This document shows, piece after piece, positions 12,540 through 17,082 of a stretch of DNA of 17,082 bases. Every line of letters begins with the position of its first letter. The first letter of the stretch is position 1. A model generated the notes under the pieces. It worked only from the letters and a program-made list of their open reading frames with translations. It made no database searches and had not been told where the DNA came from. Origin of the DNA: Clostridiales bacterium UBA6386 (lineage in GTDB: Bacteria > Bacillota > Clostridia > Oscillospirales > Oscillospiraceae); the NCBI GenBank assembly GCA_002437585.1, contig DJQM01000023.1, forward strand, positions 4,512-21,593. Direction: 5' to 3'. Made by a program: the position numbers and the translations under genes.

Positions 12540-13246
12540 GGGGCGGCACCTTCTTTCTCCAGGGCTTTGCGCAGAAGCAGCAGAATGGCCAGGATCGCGG
12601 CCATGGCCGGAAGCATGAAGCGATCCGGGCCGAAGAGCACCAGGCTCAGGGCAGCCAGCCCCAGACCCAGCAGGGAACAGGCATGATTTTCCTCCTTCAG
12701 CCACTGCTCCAGGAAAATGACCACGAACATGGCGGTCATCACAAAATCCAGCCCTTCGGTATTGAAGGAAATCAGCGAGCCGAAAAGCCCGCCCAGGGTG
12801 GCGCCGACAACCCAGTACAGCTGATCCAGTGCCGTGACCCAAAGGAGAAACCAGCTTTTGTCAACCTCCGGCGGAATCCGGGCAGAGCAGGTGACGGAAA
12901 AGGTTTCGTCACTCAGTCCAAAAATCAGGTATGGCTTTTTCCGGCCGGTGCCCTGATATTTGTCCAGCAGGGCAATGCCGTAGAACAGGTGCCGGGCGTT
13001 GACCATCAGGGTCATGACGAAGGCCTGGATGGGATTGAAAGCCCCCAGCAGCAGACTGGTGGTCACGAACTGCATGGAGCCGGCATAAACCGTCAGGCTG
13101 ATGAGCAGGGGATACCAGAAGGAAAAACCGGAAACCTTCATCAGAACCCCATAGGACATTCCCAGAAACAGGTATCCGGTCAGAATGGGAATGGTGTGGG
13201 GGAACGCCGCCCCCAGGGCAGCCAGGGGCTTATTTCTCTGCGCCAC
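12536..13246 (-). CDS. azlC: AzlC-family branched-chain amino acid exporter large subunit
   Basis: The 236-residue protein has the AzlC signature AAFPHTIPILTGYLFLGMSYG near the N-terminus, MTLMVNARHLFYGIAL in the middle, and about six to seven membrane segments. I start it at GTG 13246: AGGAGG lies 9 bases ahead and the resulting length fits the family. The open frame continues upstream to 13360, but that would pass through the promoter and has no binding site. The usual Lrp-like regulator AzlB is absent from the window. It is divergent from the membrane-anchored gene at 13437. Confidence 0.88.
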   Translation of the reverse strand: MAQRNKPLAALGAAFPHTIPILTGYLFLGMSYGVLMKVSGFSFWYPLLISLTVYAGSMQFVTTSLLLGAFNPIQAFVMTLMVNARHLFYGIALLDKYQGTGRKKPYLIFGLSDETFSVTCSARIPPEVDKSWFLLWVTALDQLYWVVGATLGGLFGSLISFNTEGLDFVMTAMFVVIFLEQWLKEENHACSLLGLGLAALSLVLFGPDRFMLPAMAAILAILLLLRKALEKEGAAP

Positions 13247-13307
13247 TGGGAAAAACCTCCTAGGTAACCGCTGATAACGCTTGCGGATTTCATCATTGGT
13301 TACAAAA

Positions 13308-13321
13308 ATGAGACACCTCAT
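13308..13321. promoter_or_regulatory. Dyad at the azlC start of transcription
   Basis: ATGAG (13308-13312) and CTCAT (13317-13321) are complementary around a 4-base centre. The dyad covers the end of the azlC -10 element and the predicted first transcribed bases, a position suited to a repressor. Confidence 0.35.
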
Positions 13322-13348
13322 TATAGCAAACTGCACAGAAAAAAGCAA
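13320..13348 (-). promoter_or_regulatory. Promoter of azlCD
   Basis: On the minus strand TTGCTT (13348-13343), a 17-base spacer and a perfect TATAAT (13325-13320). Transcription would start near 13313, giving a leader of about 67 bases. Within the leader, GTAACC and GGTTAC can pair directly before the AGGAGG. Confidence 0.7.
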
Positions 13349-13377
13349 GCAAAGCGGCACCTTAAGAAAGACTTAAT

Positions 13378-13406
13378 TTGTCTTTTCCTGGCAGACGGTG
13401 TATAAT
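13378..13406 (+). promoter_or_regulatory. Promoter of the membrane-anchored protein gene at 13437
   Basis: TTGTCT (13378-13383), a 17-base spacer and a perfect TATAAT (13401-13406), 31 bases before the ATG. Confidence 0.7.
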
Positions 13407-13436
13407 GCCCTCAAAAACCACAGAAAGGGGAAACCT

Positions 13437-14018
13437 ATGAAAATTCTTGGAAAGCTCATTGAGTTCATTCTGATCCTGGCGATCCTGCTGGGACTGCTCC
13501 TTGTGGGAAAGCGGTACGGAAGGCAGATTCTGGCTCTCGTTTTGCCGGAGGGAACCACCATCGCTACCGTCCTGGAAACCAAAGCACCGGAGACCCTTCC
13601 CGAAACCCAGCCGCTTTCCACGGCGGCTCCCGAAACCACCGCCCCGGAGACCCAGTCTGCCCTGGAGCTGCCCATTCTGGATGTCATCGACCAGGATGTG
13701 ATGCCGGGGGCGGCGGGAGCCTCCCTGCGGGCGGTGCAGGTGGCGGTAAAGCTGCTGGACTGGGGCGAGCATACCGGCCTGGACACCGAGGAAATCCGTC
13801 AGGCGACTGTGAATTGGCTGGCAGATAAGGGCAATGACGCGCAAGTGGAATTCGCCCAGAAGCTGGAAGCGGTGGACGACGCCTACAACCAGCTGCTTGC
13901 CGGAAACGCCCGGGAGCTTCTGGACGAGGCCGGATGCCAGGACACGGAAATCTTCTGGGGCAGCGACCCGGTGGCACCCATTGAGGCCATTATGGACGCG
14001 GCAGGCCTGAGAGGGTAG
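13437..14018 (+). CDS. Membrane-anchored protein with Pro/Thr/Glu-rich linker, function unknown
   Basis: I do not recognise the family. The start at 13437 is preferred because AAAGGGG stands 7-8 bases ahead; an open frame from 13398 would begin inside the promoter. The 193-residue protein has one N-terminal hydrophobic helix, about residues 6-25 (LIEFILILAILLGLLLVGKR). An extracytoplasmic Thr/Pro/Glu-rich linker follows, about 45-76, with ET-PE repeats. The C-terminal part is mostly helical (ASLRAVQVAVKLLDWGEHTG, LEAVDDAYNQLLAGNARELL). There is no lipobox and no catalytic motif. The gene stands alone, with its own promoter and a strong terminator 10 bases after the stop. Confidence 0.75.
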   Translation: MKILGKLIEFILILAILLGLLLVGKRYGRQILALVLPEGTTIATVLETKAPETLPETQPLSTAAPETTAPETQSALELPILDVIDQDVMPGAAGASLRAVQVAVKLLDWGEHTGLDTEEIRQATVNWLADKGNDAQVEFAQKLEAVDDAYNQLLAGNARELLDEAGCQDTEIFWGSDPVAPIEAIMDAAGLRG

Positions 14019-14021
14019 GGT

Positions 14022-14056
14022 AAAAATGGCGCGGTGCTCAGCACCGCGCCGTTTTT
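14022..14056. terminator. Bidirectional terminator
   Basis: GGCGCGGTGC (14028-14037) pairs with GCACCGCGCC (14041-14050) over TCA. AAAAA precedes and GTTTTT follows, so it works for the gene at 13437 on the plus strand and for the exonuclease gene on the minus strand. Confidence 0.85.
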
Positions 14057-14088
14057 GCGCATATTGGGGAAACCGGAGAAGACTGCTT

Positions 14089-14640
14089 TTACAGCGGTAT
14101 GTATTCCCTGATGGGCTTTTCCAGAAGCCGGATGATTTCCAGCTCGTCCAGGGCATCGAACAGGGCGTTGTGGGTCTCCTGATAGCTCTGATCTCCGGAA
14201 AGCAGCCGGAGCATAGGCTCCACGCCGTAATTGCGCTTCATCCGGCCGGTGGAAAAGCAGTCCGCCCACGGGGGAATTTTGGGGTTATTCTGGCGGTAGA
14301 TGGCTATGCGCATAATGTCGAACCAGGAAAAGCCGCCCAGCTCCGGCAGGTGATTCCGGTCAAAGCCCGCATTGTAGGCAAACAGGGAGGAAACGCCCTT
14401 TCCGGCCAGCCAGCCCGAAAGATCCTCCATGGCATCCCCCCGAGAGACATGGAGGGGTCTGACCGGAGTGTCCAGCAGCAGAACGCCTTCGTACATGCCG
14501 CCCATCACCGCTTCCTCCGGAAAAATATAATACCGGGCGGCCACGGGTCGGAGACTTTCCTCGTCTCCGATCACTGCCCCGATGGACATGACCTGGTCGA
14601 ACCAGTTGGTTTCCGTGTCGATGACCCCAAAATAGCCCAT
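14089..14640 (-). CDS. DEDDh-type 3'-5' exonuclease (DnaQ-like)
   Basis: The 183-residue protein shows the RNase-H-like DEDDh motifs. Exo I is D8-T9-E10 (GVIDTET), Exo II is N90...D94 (FAYNAGFDRNHL), and Exo III is H157...D162 (ETHNALFDALDE). All five metal/catalytic residues are present, so it should degrade DNA or RNA from the 3' end with two metal ions. No polymerase or other domain is fused. The start has GGAG about 7 bases ahead; a longer open frame to 14808 overlaps the upstream gene. It is the last gene of a minus-strand run, 17 bases after the 228-residue gene. Whether it proofreads, processes RNA or serves repair cannot be told. Confidence 0.85.
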   Translation of the reverse strand: MGYFGVIDTETNWFDQVMSIGAVIGDEESLRPVAARYYIFPEEAVMGGMYEGVLLLDTPVRPLHVSRGDAMEDLSGWLAGKGVSSLFAYNAGFDRNHLPELGGFSWFDIMRIAIYRQNNPKIPPWADCFSTGRMKRNYGVEPMLRLLSGDQSYQETHNALFDALDELEIIRLLEKPIREYIPL

Positions 14641-14657
14641 AGTTTTCTCCTGAATTT

Positions 14658-15344
14658 CTATTTTTGCCCGTAAGGATCCCAATAGGCGGCCGGGAAGCGG
14701 CTGGGGGAGAGCCGCTGGGCATGATACTCTGCCATGACGGCGGCGTGCAGTGCCTTGCCGCTGACGTTGCCAGCCTTCTTGCGGAAAAGTGCCCACCAGA
14801 CCCGCCACTGAACCGCGTTGGCAATTTGGGGTGAGACCTCCGGCACCGCTTGGCGGAGGACATCCTGAATCCGGCGCAGCTGGGCGTTCATCACCCGGTT
14901 GTCCGTCTCCTTATCCCGAACATTGCAGGGAAGCCGGTAAAGAGGCTTCAGAAGAGAAGCCTTCCGGGCACTGACGAGGGTCAGACTGCCGTCCTCCGCG
15001 TACAGCTCCGCAATGGCCAGGGGATGCTGCGGGAGAATGCGGTCAGCCATATACCGGGGCGTTTCCGATTCCGGCAGGGGATAGCGGCGGATTTCCGTCT
15101 GGGAGTATTCTGCGGGAATGGCAGAAAAAACGCCCCAGATGAACTGCATGTCCCGCAGTGCTACGTCCCGGCGCAGTGCCTCGTCTGTCAGAAACAGCTC
15201 TCGCTGAGCCCATTTTTCGCAGCCGTCCCAACCGCTGGAATCATAGCATTCCAAATCGGTAATCAGCCAGTTGTGGGGCGGCAGCTCCGGCAGAGCGGCC
15301 AGAATTCCCCTGAACTGGCAGGTATCCACCGAAACGCAGGCCAT
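14658..15344 (-). CDS. Hypothetical 228-residue protein upstream of the exonuclease
   Basis: I do not recognise the family. AAGGAG stands 5 bases before the ATG. The protein starts MACVSVDTCQFRGILAALPE and has no signal peptide or membrane helix. It is rich in Trp, Tyr and Arg, with the segments NWLITDLECYDSSGWDGCEK, LRDMQFIWGVFSAIPAEYS and IANAVQWRVWWALFRKKAG. The C-terminal ARLSPSRFPAAYWDPYG-like end is also distinctive. The even distribution of aromatic residues suggests a folded cytosolic domain. It is 17 bases from the exonuclease gene and 47 bases after the PH-like gene, all on the minus strand, so a shared transcript is likely. A function connected with the exonuclease is only inferred. 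Confidence 0.75.
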   Translation of the reverse strand: MACVSVDTCQFRGILAALPELPPHNWLITDLECYDSSGWDGCEKWAQRELFLTDEALRRDVALRDMQFIWGVFSAIPAEYSQTEIRRYPLPESETPRYMADRILPQHPLAIAELYAEDGSLTLVSARKASLLKPLYRLPCNVRDKETDNRVMNAQLRRIQDVLRQAVPEVSPQIANAVQWRVWWALFRKKAGNVSGKALHAAVMAEYHAQRLSPSRFPAAYWDPYGQK

Positions 15345-15391
15345 GGCGTCTCCTTTCTGCGTGAAAAACTGGCCGCCATCAGGAAAAATGT

Positions 15392-15781
15392 TTACAGAAT
15401 GTACTTGGAGATGCTGGCACAGATGCTCCGGATGTTCACACCGGCCTTGAAATCAAATTGCAGCCGATTGCCGTCGCTGAAGACCAGCACCAGCTCACTG
15501 TCGATATCCAGCACACCGGCGGTCTCGATGCCGAAGTACTGCACCTTGGAGTAGGGATAGGAGAAGTAGGAGACCTTTTTGCCGGTGATGCCCTGGACGT
15601 TCACCACAAAGACGCGCTTGGTGGTGAAGATGACCTGGTCACGGACGGTCTGAAAGCACTGGATGATCTCTTCTCCGGGGACGAGAAATTCATTGATCTC
15701 CGGGCGAATCTGGGATGCAGAGACGCTTTTCAGATTCAGTAGGTTGGCATCGCCGAGAATACCGGTGGATATGGTAGCCAT
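15392..15781 (-). CDS. Bacterial PH-domain protein
   Basis: The 129-residue protein carries the pattern of the bacterial pleckstrin-homology-like fold (bPH_1 type): IIQCFQTVRDQVIFTTKRVF, then VNVQGITGKKVSYFSYPYSKV, FGIETAGVLDIDSELVLVFSD and a C-terminal helix (VNIRSICASISKYIL). Such domains are mostly small ligand- or protein-binding modules of unknown role. It is cytosolic, with no membrane segment. The start at 15781 is chosen because AAGGAG lies 9 bases ahead; an ATG at 15790 abuts the binding site directly. A promoter lies at 15909-15937, and the next minus-strand gene follows after 47 bases. Confidence 0.85.
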   Translation of the reverse strand: MATISTGILGDANLLNLKSVSASQIRPEINEFLVPGEEIIQCFQTVRDQVIFTTKRVFVVNVQGITGKKVSYFSYPYSKVQYFGIETAGVLDIDSELVLVFSDGNRLQFDFKAGVNIRSICASISKYIL

Positions 15782-15847
15782 ACATAACATCTCCTTATTT
15801 TGATTTTGTACAATCCCTTATCTGCAAAGCAGGTAGGATATTCCGAT

Positions 15848-16279
15848 TTAAGGCCGTCTGTTTCTCCGGCTACGTCGGAAACGGTAAGCACGGCCAGATT
15901 TCATTTTTATGGTATAATACCGGAAGGGAAATGTCAAGAGACAATCGGAAAAGCATAAGGGGCAGCCCCTGTGCTGTAAATAGATATGATCCATGATGGA
16001 GTAGAGCTGACGCGGTTCGATTTGCTCTTTTGAACGTGGATTGGGTTCTTTTTCACCCGTCTCCCTGTTTATCACATAGTCTCTAAAACGAACTGCGTCA
16101 TCGTAATCACAAGACATCCAAAAGTATCGGTCGTCTATAATTTCCATGTCAATAGAGTATAAATACTTTTGGCGTTCCGGTTTGTAAGTCCGGTTACCTT
16201 TAGAAAGCACTTGCCGGAAGTCTTCCAGCGATGCTTCACGAATGCCATCTACACGGAGAAGAAAATTGCAAAACTTCAC
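15848..16279 (-). CDS. Hypothetical 143-residue protein downstream of the nuclease gene, C-terminus doubtful
   Basis: The GTG start is supported by GGGAGG 8 bases ahead, 21 bases after the preceding gene, so the two form an operon. The first 95 residues look like a real alpha/beta protein (FLLRVDGIREASLEDFRQVL, YLYSIDMEIIDDRYFWMSCD, YVINRETGEKEPNPRSK). I do not know the family. From about residue 96 the text becomes unusual (HRGCPLCFSDCLLTFPFRYY, then a tail of Arg-rich residues). The DNA there contains a small hairpin and a promoter-like TTGACA in the same direction. The gene is probably truncated, by deletion or insertion, and now reads into the upstream region of the PH-domain gene. Confidence 0.6.
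   Translation of the reverse strand: MKFCNFLLRVDGIREASLEDFRQVLSKGNRTYKPERQKYLYSIDMEIIDDRYFWMSCDYDDAVRFRDYVINRETGEKEPNPRSKEQIEPRQLYSIMDHIYLQHRGCPLCFSDCLLTFPFRYYTIKMKSGRAYRFRRSRRNRRP
15909..15937 (-). promoter_or_regulatory. Candidate promoter of the PH-domain/exonuclease run
   Basis: On the minus strand a perfect TTGACA (15937-15932), a 17-base spacer and TACCAT (15914-15909); TATACC at 15-base spacing is an alternative. It lies inside the last 30 codons of the 143-residue ORF and would leave a leader of about 120 bases before the PH-domain start. Confidence 0.5.
15958..15970 (-). terminator. Weak hairpin, possible terminator of the nuclease operon
   Basis: On the minus strand AGGGG-CTG-CCCCT is followed by TATGCTTTTC. 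The stem is only 5 bp and lies within the 143-residue ORF, consistent with that ORF having lost its real end. Confidence 0.3.
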
Positions 16280-16300
16280 ACTTAAGACCTCCCTTATGAT

Positions 16301-17082
16301 TTACAGCTCCCTTGTGATCTCCAAAAATTTGCTCATACTGACAGCACCCTTAGGAAGATCGTTATCATCCATAAACACCATATAGTACCGGAACTGGCTA
16401 CCTGCATGACTGCTCCACGCTTGACCAAGAGCAATCCTCTCCCGGCTGTCATCGTTTTTCAGGTGTTCGCCCTTGGTTTCCGCGCAGATGAGCTTGCCGC
16501 TTTGGGTCATAATCAGAATATCGGGGTAGTGCTTGATAAAGCCGTTGATCACAAAGCCTTGTTTGGCAATATTCCTGTGCCACCAGCGGACATTCGGCAG
16601 GGCGGTCAACTCCACAATCAGCTTTTGTTCCAGCTTGTTCATATCACCGGCCTCTGCCGTATACAGCGAACGGGCGTATATGTCGGTATTGCTGGCGGGG
16701 TGAATGGACGCGGGCAGATGGAACGAGGGTTTGCAGACGATCCGCTCCGTTTCCAGCCACTTGTCAAAGGTTTCCCGATAGTGGGCTTCCAGCAGCGTTA
16801 CGATCTTGGCGCGGATCTTCGCCGCATAGCCCAGCGGGGCTTTCTCCATGGCGGCAAGCTGTGCCTTGTCCATATCGTCCACAATGCGGTTTATGTAGGC
16901 TCTCAGCTCGGCAGCGTCCACCGTGTTCAGCTTGTTCAGCTGATGGAACATCATGTCCTTGCATTGACGGACACGGCTTTCCGGCGGCAGATTGTTGAAC
17001 CACTCCTTAAAATACCGCTGTTCGGCGCTCTCCATTTTGAACACCTTCGGCAAACCGCCGTCCTGCTCCCGCACGTCGATTT
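16301..17082 (-). CDS. C-terminal part of a large PD-(D/E)XK nuclease protein, probably helicase or type III restriction-like (5' partial)
   Basis: The frame is open through the right edge, so the N-terminus lies outside; a GTG at 17074 is internal. About 260 residues are visible. The first 130 are helical and charged (AEQRYFKEWFNNLPPESRVR, AELRAYINRIVDDMDKAQLA). The C-terminal domain has a PD-(D/E)XK nuclease core: HYPDILIMTQSGKLICAETKGE, with Asp (codon 16520-16522), Glu (16478-16480) and Lys (16472-16474) spaced D-x13-E-x-K. A helical QAWSSHAG segment and a final strand (FRYYMVFMDDND) follow. This arrangement is that of the C-terminal nuclease domain of DEAD/DEAH helicases and Res subunits of type III restriction systems. 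The helicase part is assumed, not seen. It is followed after 21 bases by the 143-residue gene. Confidence 0.7.
   Translation of the reverse strand, partial: IDVREQDGGLPKVFKMESAEQRYFKEWFNNLPPESRVRQCKDMMFHQLNKLNTVDAAELRAYINRIVDDMDKAQLAAMEKAPLGYAAKIRAKIVTLLEAHYRETFDKWLETERIVCKPSFHLPASIHPASNTDIYARSLYTAEAGDMNKLEQKLIVELTALPNVRWWHRNIAKQGFVINGFIKHYPDILIMTQSGKLICAETKGEHLKNDDSRERIALGQAWSSHAGSQFRYYMVFMDDNDLPKGAVSMSKFLEITREL

Noticed and set aside
12540..12842. Upstream extension of AzlD
   Set aside because: This part only reads azlC in another frame; the AzlD family sequence begins at the ATG overlapping the azlC stop.
13247..13360. Upstream extension of AzlC
   Set aside because: It would start upstream of the azlC -10 element and has no ribosome binding site, while GTG 13246 follows an AGGAGG.

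Overview
The window reads as a chromosomal segment of an anaerobic, low-oxygen-adapted Firmicute, most likely a gut clostridium of the Oscillospirales/Ruminococcaceae type. Reasons: strong AGGAGG-type ribosome binding sites at almost every gene, a LVAC-type lipobox, a GGGtGRT-family protein, AzlC/AzlD, a BMP-type nucleoside ABC transporter, and short stem-loop repeats of the 'TGTCATTGCGAACC...GGTGTGGCAATCC' kind that I recall from such genomes. This placement is inference; there is no rRNA or marker gene in the window.

Layout. 1-207 is the 3' end of a GGGtGRT protein with its terminator. 284-3572 holds an accessory-looking, more AT-rich cassette: an XRE repressor on the minus strand with a dyad at its own ribosome binding site, then a divergent three-gene run (85-residue two-helix membrane protein; 608-residue zinc-ribbon/transmembrane/RCC1-like repeat protein; 145-residue soluble protein). 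Copies of a stem-loop repeat lie on both sides of the cassette, in opposite orientation. 3633-5085 is a divergent Crp/Fnr regulator and iron-sulfur protein pair around a perfect 16-bp palindrome. 5174-5587 is a small peptide deformylase with an altered first motif.

5714-10997 is a purine-nucleoside-type ABC transporter operon: strong promoter, structured leader, lipoprotein, a gap packed with hairpins, two-domain ATPase and two permeases. It is followed by an M24 (Xaa-Pro type) peptidase with its own promoter. 12213-13246 is azlC-azlD on the minus strand, divergent from a membrane-anchored protein of unknown role (13437-14018). 14089-15781 is a minus-strand run: PH-like domain protein, unknown 228-residue protein, DEDDh exonuclease. 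15848-17082 is a second accessory segment on the minus strand: the C-terminal part of a large protein ending in a PD-(D/E)XK nuclease domain, probably a helicase/restriction protein, followed by an unknown 143-residue protein whose C-terminus runs into what looks like the promoter of the next gene.

Best candidates for something undescribed are the XRE/RCC1-like cassette, whose repeat protein has conserved 38-residue units with hypervariable positions, and the nuclease operon at the right edge. Neither can be assigned a function from sequence alone. No tRNA, rRNA, CRISPR array, transposase or integrase was seen.
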